From: Acinetobacter calcoaceticus DSM 30006 = CIP 81.8
GTDB taxonomy: Bacteria; Pseudomonadota; Gammaproteobacteria; Pseudomonadales; Moraxellaceae
Length of the DNA: 64,000 bases
Reading direction: 5' to 3'
Assembly (NCBI RefSeq): GCF_000368965.1
Contig: NZ_KB849780.1
Location: forward strand, 1,240,145 to 1,304,144
Part shown: positions 52,376 to 60,909 of the stretch, in pieces
Numbering within the stretch: position 1 is the stretch's first letter
Layout of the letters: the number at the start of each line of letters is the position of its first letter
Made by a program: the position numbers and the translations under genes
The notes under the pieces: model-generated
What the model saw: only the letters and a program-made list of their open reading frames with translations
What the model was told of the DNA's origin: nothing
Database searches by the model: none

Positions 52376-53518
52376 TTATTTTAGCTTTGGGTCTAACGCA
52401 TCACGAAATGCATCAGTAAACATTGAGAATGCCGTAACTAAAACAGCCATTGCGACAGAGGCTGCGACTAGCTGCCACCATTTACCTAAAAGAAGTTCAC
52501 TTTGCGCTTCATTTAACATGCTCCCCCAAGACACCACACCTACTGGTACACCAAAACCCAAGAAACTCAAAATCACTTCAGATTTAATAAAAGAAACCAC
52601 CAAAATCGACATTTGAACTAAAGCGATATGGCTCACATTAGGAAAAATATGAATGAACATACGGCGGAAGTGACCAACGCCAATTGCTTTAGCTGCAAGA
52701 ACATATTCACGCGCAGTATGTTTCATATATTCAGCACGAATTAAGCGATAAACGCCTGTCCAACCCGTTAAACCTAAAATCAGAACAATAGATAAAATAC
52801 CTTTTTGTTGAAGCACGGCAGCAATAGCAAGCACTAATAATAAATATGGAATTGAGGTAAAAATGTTATAAAACCAGTTGAGAATATCATCCACCCAACC
52901 GCCAAAATATCCTGAAATTGCGCCTAAAAGTGTACCGATACCTACTGCAAGTAAAGCAGATATAACCCCAACAATAATTGAAGTTTCAGCCCCTTTAATT
53001 GTTTTCTTTAAAACGTCTTGTCCCCACTTATCAGCGCCAAACACAAGTGTGCTTTTAAGCTCGGCTTGCTGGTCTAATAAATGTCCGCCAAGTTGCTGAT
53101 CGATCGCTTTCATATCATCAGCTAATGGATCAACTACACCATAGTAATCGATCGCATCCCCAGAACTCTTGCTTTGCTTAATCTGCGCATTCAGTTCTTT
53201 GATAACATCTTTTAATGGATCGACTGGATTTATCGGTAATTCCTCGTCAACCGCCGCTGCATTTTGTCCAGCATCTGTAGTCTTATCTGCACCTATAAAT
53301 GTGGGAGGTGCGTAGCTCACTGCAACTTCTTTATTCCAATCAGATGCAATCACACCCGTCATTGATAGAATCAAGATAATAAAATAAAGCAATACGATCG
53401 CTAGTGATGACATCGCGATTTTGTCAGCCCGAAGACGTCGCATGGCAAGTTTCCACAGGCCAGATGAATGAGCTTCGGCTTTTGTTTGTTCTTTTCTTTT
53501 TGATAAAACGCTCAGCAT
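52376..53518 (-). CDS. Peptide ABC transporter permease (YejE/OppC-like)
   Basis: This 380-residue permease has one N-terminal helix (about 34-57), then an unusually long periplasmic insert (about 70-175) rich in Asp, Gln and Lys. The typical five-helix OppC core follows, with the EAA motif around EYVLAAKAIGVGHFRRMFIHIFPNV (about 270-295). The insert is a hallmark of the YejE branch. It couples to the double ATPase. Confidence 0.92.
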   Translation of the reverse strand: MLSVLSKRKEQTKAEAHSSGLWKLAMRRLRADKIAMSSLAIVLLYFIILILSMTGVIASDWNKEVAVSYAPPTFIGADKTTDAGQNAAAVDEELPINPVDPLKDVIKELNAQIKQSKSSGDAIDYYGVVDPLADDMKAIDQQLGGHLLDQQAELKSTLVFGADKWGQDVLKKTIKGAETSIIVGVISALLAVGIGTLLGAISGYFGGWVDDILNWFYNIFTSIPYLLLVLAIAAVLQQKGILSIVLILGLTGWTGVYRLIRAEYMKHTAREYVLAAKAIGVGHFRRMFIHIFPNVSHIALVQMSILVVSFIKSEVILSFLGFGVPVGVVSWGSMLNEAQSELLLGKWWQLVAASVAMAVLVTAFSMFTDAFRDALDPKLK

Positions 53519-53525
53519 AGCCCAC

Positions 53526-54464
53526 CTATTTCAACTGTACACGTGGATCAACCACTTTGTAGACCAAATCGGCAATCAGGTTAAAAATCATGGTTGCAGC
53601 TGCGATGTAAACTGTAATTGCCTTAATAACAGGGAAATCACTTCGTTCAACTGCAATAATGACCTCTCGACCAATACCGGGAATACCAAAAAAACGTTCA
53701 ATTAAAAATGCGCCTATGAGTAATGCAGGTAAAGTTGACATCACGTCGGTAATAATAGGAATTGAAGCGTTACGCAGTACATGCACACCTAAAATTCGGC
53801 TTTCACCTACACCTTTGGCACGTGCTGTTCGAACATAGTCCTGATTAATTTCATCAAGCACAAAACTACGATATAAACGTAAGGTTGGTGCAATACTCAC
53901 AACTAACATGATTAAAATTGGAAGTAAGGCAAATTTAAATAAATTCTCGGTAAAGGTGTCACTCCAGCCTTGTACAGGAAACCAACTGAGCTGATAAGCC
54001 AAAACATATTGAAAAACAATAATGTAAACTAAAATACTAATTGACATAGCAATAGTACATAGCATCATGACCATACGGTCGGTTAGAGAACCTCGTACCG
54101 CTGCAACTGCCAATGCCAAAATAATTGAAATAACGGTTTGTAAAATAGTGAGCGGAATTAAAAGAGTTAACGACGGCCCTAATCGGGTTAAAATAATTTG
54201 GGAAACAGGTTCGCCAGTACTCCAACTCGCACCATAGTCAAAAGTCAGAATCTGCTTAATGAAAATCCAGAGTTGAACGTAATACGGCTGATCGACACCT
54301 AGCTGTTTACGAATGTTTTCGATTTGCTCAGGATTAGACATCTTGCCTGCTAAAATATAGGCAGGATCTCCACCGACCCAGTTAAAAAGAATAAAAATAA
54401 GTAAGACGACTCCCAACATGGTTGGAATCATCTGCCATAAACGCCGAATAACATATGCCAGCAT
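53526..54464 (-). CDS. Peptide ABC transporter permease (YejB/OppB-like)
   Basis: This 312-residue permease has six membrane helices. It begins MLAYVIRRLWQMIPTMLGVVLLIF, typical of OppB/DppB, followed by IENIRKQLGVDQPYYVQLW and the EAA loop DYVRTARAKGVGESRILGVHVLRNASIPI (about 210-240). It pairs with the following YejE-like permease, eight bases away. Confidence 0.93.
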   Translation of the reverse strand: MLAYVIRRLWQMIPTMLGVVLLIFILFNWVGGDPAYILAGKMSNPEQIENIRKQLGVDQPYYVQLWIFIKQILTFDYGASWSTGEPVSQIILTRLGPSLTLLIPLTILQTVISIILALAVAAVRGSLTDRMVMMLCTIAMSISILVYIIVFQYVLAYQLSWFPVQGWSDTFTENLFKFALLPILIMLVVSIAPTLRLYRSFVLDEINQDYVRTARAKGVGESRILGVHVLRNASIPIITDVMSTLPALLIGAFLIERFFGIPGIGREVIIAVERSDFPVIKAITVYIAAATMIFNLIADLVYKVVDPRVQLK

Positions 54465-54476
54465 AGTGATAATTCC

Positions 54477-56492
54477 TTATTTAACCCGTTGTCCGGTAAT
54501 TTCATTAAAGAACGCTTTATTGTCAGGCTCACGACCAAGAAAATCTTTCACTAGCTCAGCAGCTGGCTTTTGGCTACCTTGCGATAAAATCGTTTGACGG
54601 TAACGTTGCCCTACTTGAGGATTATTGAGGTTATCGCCATAAGCAGAAAGCATGTCTAAAGCCAAAACTTCAGACCACATATAGCCGTAATAACCTGCTT
54701 GATAACCGCCCATCAAATGACCAAACTGCCCAGGAAACTCTGTTGTTGGTACATAACCTAAGGCTGTAGCGGCTTCCATTTTTTGCCAAGTTTCCAAAGG
54801 TTTTACTTTTAAAGCATCAGCGCTATGAAGGGCCATATCGTACTGGGCATAGAGTGTCTGACGTGCATAACGCAAACCACGTCCATAGTTATGCACCGCT
54901 TTTAAACGGGCAATTAACTCATCATCAACACGTGGACATGCCGGATCACAATAATCAGCCACTTTTGATAAAGTCTCTTTACGACGTGCCCACTCTTCAT
55001 ACATTTGAGAAGGTGCTTCTACAAAATCACGTTCTACGGATGTTCCTGACTGACTGGCATAACGTGTATTTGACAAAATGCCATGCAAGGCATGACCAAA
55101 CTCATGAACAAAAGTTTCTAACTCATCGCTATTTAAACCTTTGCGGTTAAAATTGGTGACCAATGCTGAAACAGATAAACGGTTGGTTAAAGTGCTACCA
55201 CCGTATACTCCCCAAACCGCGGCATGGCCATATTTCCCCTCACGAGGGAATTTATCCATATACAGACCGCCTAAAAGTTTTCCTGTCTTTTTATCAACTA
55301 CATCGTAATATTCAACTTCATCCTGCCATGCTTTAACTTTGACAGGTTTAAAGTCAATACCGTAAAGGTCAGATGAAATGGCAAACAACCACTTTTGAGC
55401 AGCTAAAGTTGGGAAATAATCACGAAGCTTTTCCTGATCAATCTGATATTTACTCTTACGAAGTTTTTCACTCCAGTAAGCTTCACTCCAACGTGTTATC
55501 TCAGTTTTATCTAATGGCGTTTTTAAAGTTTGCGCTTTAAATGCTCGGAGTTCTTCGACTTCTTTACGTTCAAGTGGTGCTACTGTTTTTTGTACGTCTG
55601 CTAAAAACTGGTTTACAGCATCAGGGGTTTTAGCCATACGATCTTTTAAAACCCAATCCGCATAACTTGCTTTTCCAAACAATTGTGCCAACTCATAACG
55701 CAAATCTATTGCCTGCTTGAGTAGTTTTAAATTTTGCTCAGTACCACGTCTTGTAAAAGCAATCTGATATCTTTTTCGGGCATCATCATTGTCTGCCAAC
55801 TCCATAAATGGCCGATATTCTGGATATTCAAAACCAACCAAATAATTTCCTTTCGCATTCTTTTTCAAAGCTGAAATATAACTTCCTGGTAAACCCTTCA
55901 TCTCTTCAGGAGTAAACTCAAGTTTTTCAGGGTTATCACGAACGTTACGGCCATATTCTTGTTCTAATTTAGTCAATTCATCCAGAATAGCTTTCATTCT
56001 TGCGCGTTTTGTAGGTTCAAGTTGAACACCTGTATCTTCAAATTGGCTCAAAATATCTTGACGATATTTTTTATCAACTGGGTCCATTGCTTGTGTATTT
56101 TTAATTAAGTTATATAGCTTGGGATTTTGAAACATATCAGTGTGAAATTGATTAATTTTGATTTCACAATCTTCGGCTGCCTTACGCAGCTTTGCATCTG
56201 GGTCTACGTTGCTATATAAGCTTATCGGACCTGAAAAATCTTCAAAATGAGCAAAAATTTTATCCCATTTTGCCAAAATAGGTGCCGCTGCCGCGTTAGC
56301 ATTAACAGGTGTTTTCTCAAAGTCTGTAATCTGTTGCTGAATTTTTTTTAAATTAGAATCACACCATGTTGGAAGCTGCTTTGCTTTAAGTAGTGGCAAT
56401 GTACTACGAGTTGTTTCAGCTGAAGCATATTGGTTTATACCTATAGCCAACATACATAACGTTGTCATTTTTAGTGTTTTATTCTTCATCAT
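54477..56492 (-). CDS. Exported M3 family metallopeptidase (oligopeptidase)
   Basis: This 671-residue zinc peptidase has a signal peptide (about 1-25, cut near ASA) and the catalytic HEFGHALH motif at 463-470, a thimet-oligopeptidase fold. The C-terminal TEFPGQFGHLMGGYQAGYYGYMWSEVLALDM segment is the M3 substrate-binding region. It should cut short peptides in the periplasm. It sits between binding proteins and permeases of a peptide ABC operon, so it may trim peptides before transport. E. coli Dcp is a cytoplasmic/periplasmic relative. Confidence 0.93.
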   Translation of the reverse strand: MMKNKTLKMTTLCMLAIGINQYASAETTRSTLPLLKAKQLPTWCDSNLKKIQQQITDFEKTPVNANAAAAPILAKWDKIFAHFEDFSGPISLYSNVDPDAKLRKAAEDCEIKINQFHTDMFQNPKLYNLIKNTQAMDPVDKKYRQDILSQFEDTGVQLEPTKRARMKAILDELTKLEQEYGRNVRDNPEKLEFTPEEMKGLPGSYISALKKNAKGNYLVGFEYPEYRPFMELADNDDARKRYQIAFTRRGTEQNLKLLKQAIDLRYELAQLFGKASYADWVLKDRMAKTPDAVNQFLADVQKTVAPLERKEVEELRAFKAQTLKTPLDKTEITRWSEAYWSEKLRKSKYQIDQEKLRDYFPTLAAQKWLFAISSDLYGIDFKPVKVKAWQDEVEYYDVVDKKTGKLLGGLYMDKFPREGKYGHAAVWGVYGGSTLTNRLSVSALVTNFNRKGLNSDELETFVHEFGHALHGILSNTRYASQSGTSVERDFVEAPSQMYEEWARRKETLSKVADYCDPACPRVDDELIARLKAVHNYGRGLRYARQTLYAQYDMALHSADALKVKPLETWQKMEAATALGYVPTTEFPGQFGHLMGGYQAGYYGYMWSEVLALDMLSAYGDNLNNPQVGQRYRQTILSQGSQKPAAELVKDFLGREPDNKAFFNEITGQRVK

Positions 56493-56509
56493 ATCTCCAG
56501 ATTTTTCAT

Positions 56510-58330
56510 TTAATGATTAGATTTAGTATTTGTATCAATATCAAAGTACATCCACTCAGCATGTAAAATTGGATGCTTTTTATAGCCAATGACACGCGGC
56601 TGGGCCAACATATTTCGGTAGCGGGCATAGGACATCTGCACAGGCATATAGACTTCTAACAAACGCGTCATTTTTCGATAAAGTGCATCTCGTTCAGAGC
56701 CAGCTTTCATTTGTTGGGTTTGGCGATACAACTGGTCAAACTCTGGAATCGGACCACAAGACCAGTTCGTCATATGCGTATTTGGACCATAAAAATTCTG
56801 CATAAAATTATCGCCATCAGGATAATCAGCAATCCATGCTGAAGCACCAAACATACCTTCACACTGTTTTTGTGCTCGAATTAGATCTGCAAAAAGCATT
56901 GGTTTAAACACCATTCGAATATTCAAACTATCAAAGTTTTTTTTCCAAAGTTCAGCACTTTGCTGACCAATACTGTCACTGCGAGCCATATATTCAATTA
57001 CAAGGGGCTTTCCATTTGGTTGAGTTCGCCAACCTGATGCATCTTTTTTATAGTGATATCTATCTAACAGTAAATTTGCTGCTTTCACCGAATATGGCGT
57101 ACTGGTTCTATACCGAGGGTCATATCCCACTACACCGGGTGGAACTGGAAAATGTAGACGCTCGGCATCATCATTTCTTACTAATTTAATTTCTTGATCT
57201 AGTGAGCGAGACATTGCAATTGCACGGCGTAAAGCAATTTTTTCTTTACTCATTCCCCCAACAACCGGATTTTTAAGGTTCCAATAAATATAGCTAATTT
57301 CAGGATCAACAATACGAGATAAATGCACACCTTCTTTAGCAAGCTCAGGTCTTAACTTACCGTCTTTAATCGCCTTCGCGACCAATTGCCCTTCAAGCTG
57401 AAATATATCAATCTCACCACGCTGAAATGCCAGCCATCGTGATTGGTTTTCCTCCATAACCTGAATATCAATTGTACCTATTTGCGGCATTTTTTTACCC
57501 TTAAGGCGCTTCACAATTGCCCCATCCTCAGGGCTACTGGCTGCAAAGTTCCAAGTAAAGCCGCGATAATCGGGATTCGCTTTTAGAACAATACGCGAAG
57601 CAGGCACCCATTTACTGAGTACATAAGGTCCAGTTCCTACAGGATGTCCCATGACAAAACCAGCTTTGTCTTTATACTTTTCGATGACTTCACGCGCTAC
57701 TGCACCTGTCGGGTCATGTGCCAGTAATAAAGGAAAGTTATAATCTGGCTTAACTAAACGGATCACCAAAGTGTATTTATCTGGTGTTTGTAAACCACTT
57801 ACCTTTTGGTCATAGTTAAATTTTCCGGTTTTATTAGCTGCTTTTATTAATGCATCCATACCTTCGATTTTGTTCTCTAATAACCAGCTATTGGGAGAAC
57901 GTAAATTCGGATCCAATAAGCGCTTAAAAGAGTACGCATAATCATTGGCTGTTAACTCTCTAGGCTTCCCTTTAAAAACAGAGTCCTGCGTAAAATAAAT
58001 GCCTTTTTTAATGTGGATGGTATAAGTCAGACCATCTGCACTGACTTGTGGCATAGTCGTAGCAATATGAGGAACTAATTTTGCGGGCCTTGCTAAATAG
58101 TCATACGTATATAAAGTTTCAAATATTGAAGTGGTTACATGCGCCGAATATAAATCATGGATATAAGCTGGGTCGAAACCTGTTTCAGCTGTCGGGAATA
58201 CATAACGTAAAACTTTATTGGGATCGGCTGGGCTTTTCGCAAAAATACTTGTAGATCCAGTTAATGCCATGCTGGCAAGTAACAAACCGACACCACAATG
58301 CTTGAGCTGTTTTATTAAATTTTCAGTCAT
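56510..58330 (-). CDS. Periplasmic peptide-binding protein (SBP family 5), second copy
   Basis: This 606-residue solute-binding protein has a signal peptide (about 1-31, ending IFA). It carries the family-5 signature region TYTIHIKKGIYFTQDSVFKGKPRELTANDYAYSFKRLLDP (about 110-150) and NPDYRGFTWNF. The C-terminal CEGMFGASAWIADYPDGDNFMQNFYGPN is close to that of the neighbouring binding protein, so the two arose by duplication. It should bind oligopeptides or modified peptides for the YejBEF-like transporter. Confidence 0.92.
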   Translation of the reverse strand: MTENLIKQLKHCGVGLLLASMALTGSTSIFAKSPADPNKVLRYVFPTAETGFDPAYIHDLYSAHVTTSIFETLYTYDYLARPAKLVPHIATTMPQVSADGLTYTIHIKKGIYFTQDSVFKGKPRELTANDYAYSFKRLLDPNLRSPNSWLLENKIEGMDALIKAANKTGKFNYDQKVSGLQTPDKYTLVIRLVKPDYNFPLLLAHDPTGAVAREVIEKYKDKAGFVMGHPVGTGPYVLSKWVPASRIVLKANPDYRGFTWNFAASSPEDGAIVKRLKGKKMPQIGTIDIQVMEENQSRWLAFQRGEIDIFQLEGQLVAKAIKDGKLRPELAKEGVHLSRIVDPEISYIYWNLKNPVVGGMSKEKIALRRAIAMSRSLDQEIKLVRNDDAERLHFPVPPGVVGYDPRYRTSTPYSVKAANLLLDRYHYKKDASGWRTQPNGKPLVIEYMARSDSIGQQSAELWKKNFDSLNIRMVFKPMLFADLIRAQKQCEGMFGASAWIADYPDGDNFMQNFYGPNTHMTNWSCGPIPEFDQLYRQTQQMKAGSERDALYRKMTRLLEVYMPVQMSYARYRNMLAQPRVIGYKKHPILHAEWMYFDIDTNTKSNH

Positions 58331-58348
58331 AATTATCTTTATCTAAAA

Positions 58349-60127
58349 TTATTTTTTAACAGGAGTAATATCAAGATATTGCCAGTTTGTATTCATCATT
58401 GGGTGGGGTTTAAAACCCTGAACTTGTGGTCGTATCAACCAATTACGAATTCGAGTTACATGAACAATCCACGGATTATCAGCCTCAATCTGGCGGTTAA
58501 GCTTTTCATAATATGGAAGACGTTGTTGGGGTGGTAAATGAGTGGCTTGATTATAAAGAGTATCATATGTTTTAGACTGGTAACAAGCATGGTTTCCCTG
58601 ACCTGCGTTTGGACCATACAGTAATTGTGCAAAATTATCTCCTTCAGGATAGTCAGCAATCCATGCGCCGCCCCAAATCATATATTTACATTGAGTTGCG
58701 GCTTTTAAATTATCTGCAAAATTACTTACTTTAAAGTCAGCACGAATACCAATGGCATCTAGATTTTTTTTCCATAGTTCGGAAAGAATAACTGAAGCCG
58801 AGCTATTTTCATTATTAATTTTTAAAACCAAAGGCTTCCCATTTGGTAAGTTTCGGTAGCCATCAACCCCTTTTTTATAGCCATAATAATCAAGTAGTTT
58901 ATTGGCTAATAGCGGATTGTATCCTACGCTACTTTTATACTTTGGGTTATATCCATTTACACCTTCAGGTATAAACATTTCTGCTCTAACTGCCTGACCT
59001 TTATATACTTGTCGTATGCTTTCATTTTGATCATAAGCCAAAGTAATTGCTCTACGAAGCGCTATTTTTTCAGGACTAAAACCACCAATGACAGGGTCAC
59101 GCATGTTCATCATCGTATAAGTAATTTCAGGTTCTTTATATGGAAAGTGTTTAATTCCTCTTTTTTGAAAAGAAGTCTTAAGTTGATTGCCATCTAAAGC
59201 TTGCGGAACAGCATCTGCTGTAAGTCTATCAAAATCCAATTGACCAGACTGAAAAGCTAACCATCGTGACTGTTGTTCTTCAATAATACTGACTACAACT
59301 TTACCAATTTGCGGCATTTTCTTACCGCTCATTTCTTTAACAAGCTGGTTATCCCACGGCGTTCCTGTTGACTTAAAGTTCCAAACAAAACCACGATAAT
59401 CAGGATTGGCAACGAGCTCGACCTTACTTCGTGGTACATATTTACTTAACATGTAAGGTCCTGTACCTACTGGATGCATGCCAATACGATCACCGTAATA
59501 ATCAACAACCTCCTTAGCAACACCACCAAATGCAATATAGGCAAGAATATAAGGAAAATTAAAGTCTTGCCGAGTTAAAGTGAGTTGTAGGGTATATCGA
59601 TCAAGCGCTTTCACTCCTGCAATGGGTGCGGCGTAATCAAATTTTCCAGTTTTCTTTGCTTTAGCTACAACCGCATCGGCACCTAACAATTTCCCATCAA
59701 TGAATGAAACAGAAGGTGCCCTATTTTCAGGATCTAAAATGCGTTTAATTGCATAAACATAATCTTCTGCCACAAGTTCACGGCGTTTACCTTTAAAAGC
59801 AGGGTCATTGGTGAAGTAAATACCTGGTTTAATTTTAAATGTATAAACTTTACCGTCTTGTTCCACCTTAGGCAGACTTTCAGCCGTATAAGGAACTAAC
59901 TGCACAGGACGAGCTAAATAATCATATTTGAGTAAAGGCTCAAAAATAGCTTCTGCAATACTGCCACTATAAAAATTGGTGGTTTTAACCATGTCAAAAC
60001 CATCATCAGGCGCTTCATAAGCAACATGTAATATTTTGTTTGGTTGTGCAGGCGTTTGGGCGAAAGCACAAGAAACTGATGTAATAGCCAGACTTAAAAT
60101 GGCGAGCTTAAAAATTTTTAATTTCAA
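58349..60127 (-). CDS. Periplasmic peptide-binding protein (SBP family 5), first copy
   Basis: This 592-residue solute-binding protein has signal peptide MKLKIFKLAILSLAITSVSC... cut near AFA. The family-5 region (TFKIKPGIYFTNDPAFKGKRRELVAEDYVYAIKRILDPENRAPS) and the WIADYPEGDNFAQLLYGPN end parallel the downstream paralogue almost motif for motif. A Cys at residue 20 (SVSC) precedes the likely cleavage site and is not a convincing lipobox. It is the first gene of the operon, with its promoter in the AT-rich region 60128-60400. Confidence 0.92.
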   Translation of the reverse strand: MKLKIFKLAILSLAITSVSCAFAQTPAQPNKILHVAYEAPDDGFDMVKTTNFYSGSIAEAIFEPLLKYDYLARPVQLVPYTAESLPKVEQDGKVYTFKIKPGIYFTNDPAFKGKRRELVAEDYVYAIKRILDPENRAPSVSFIDGKLLGADAVVAKAKKTGKFDYAAPIAGVKALDRYTLQLTLTRQDFNFPYILAYIAFGGVAKEVVDYYGDRIGMHPVGTGPYMLSKYVPRSKVELVANPDYRGFVWNFKSTGTPWDNQLVKEMSGKKMPQIGKVVVSIIEEQQSRWLAFQSGQLDFDRLTADAVPQALDGNQLKTSFQKRGIKHFPYKEPEITYTMMNMRDPVIGGFSPEKIALRRAITLAYDQNESIRQVYKGQAVRAEMFIPEGVNGYNPKYKSSVGYNPLLANKLLDYYGYKKGVDGYRNLPNGKPLVLKINNENSSASVILSELWKKNLDAIGIRADFKVSNFADNLKAATQCKYMIWGGAWIADYPEGDNFAQLLYGPNAGQGNHACYQSKTYDTLYNQATHLPPQQRLPYYEKLNRQIEADNPWIVHVTRIRNWLIRPQVQGFKPHPMMNTNWQYLDITPVKK

Positions 60128-60840
60128 GTTCCTACCTACTTAATTAATATTTTAAAGATATTATCCTTTTGAGTAACATCTAAATCCGCATAAGAAAAGT
60201 TCTTTCTCAACGGACTACTTTCTTCTTTGTAAATTACTAACCGTTTTATTCAATCTTTTATTTGATCAAATGGAAAAAGCTAACAATAAAATTAGAAAGC
60301 TGTAACTATCTAATATAAAGCGAATTTCATGCCATATTTTGTGATCAAGAATAATCCATATAAAAATATTTAAAATTTACATTTTTATTAGGCACTTAAA
60401 ACTTCTGGGACTATATAAATAAAAGTAAGTTTTTGCCAAATATTATATTTATATAACCTATCCATCATTAACCTATATTGCACAATTAAAAGTCACAAAT
60501 GTTTCATTCTAGTTCAGAAAAAATCGTTATTTTTCACAAAAAATAACAGATCAACATTTTGATTTATAAATAGAAGTATATGAAATTATCACAATGTTAC
60601 GTTATACAATTACATTTAATAAAGTTCTAAAAAGATACAGAAATGGATATCTAATACATGAAGATTCAAACAATGATTATTTTTTATACAAATAAATTTG
60701 AAACTTTTCGCCAACTCATTATTTTTTTCCAAATAGAAAAATAATTTTTTTGATTCCACCTTCTGAATTACAGCCTCAACCATAATAAAATCAATATTTA
60801 TCAAAATTTTGCATAAACTAAAAAAAGAAAAATATATAGT
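60128..60840. other. Long AT-rich intergenic region upstream of two divergent uptake operons
   Basis: About 710 bp separate the divergent peptide-binding-protein gene and the TonB-dependent receptor before the -24/-12 promoter. The stretch is extremely AT-rich, with many short A and T tracts and no convincing gene; a 76-codon minus-strand frame at 60616-60846 looks like random low-complexity sequence. Its length suits distant binding of a sigma-54 enhancer-binding protein, but I found no clear inverted repeat. Confidence 0.6.
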
Positions 60841-60857
60841 TGGCACTTGCTTTGCTT
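60841..60857 (+). promoter_or_regulatory. Sigma-54 (RpoN) -24/-12 promoter for the TonB-dependent receptor
   Basis: TGGCACTTGCTTTGCTT matches the RpoN consensus TGGCAC-N5-TTGCW. The invariant GG (60842-60843) and GC (60854-60855) are separated by exactly ten bases, the required spacing. It lies 53 bases before the receptor ATG, so the start site would be near 60867. It implies control by an activator of the NtrC family rather than, or in addition to, Fur. Confidence 0.75.
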
Positions 60858-60909
60858 AAACACTTTTCAGCAATATCGCTAACTACAACAAAAAGGGATC
60901 AAATCTACG

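Noticed and set aside
60616..60846. 76-codon minus-strand frame upstream of the receptor
   Set aside because: Its composition is dominated by Phe, Ile, Lys and Asn from AT-rich DNA, it overlaps the sigma-54 promoter and it has no ribosome site.
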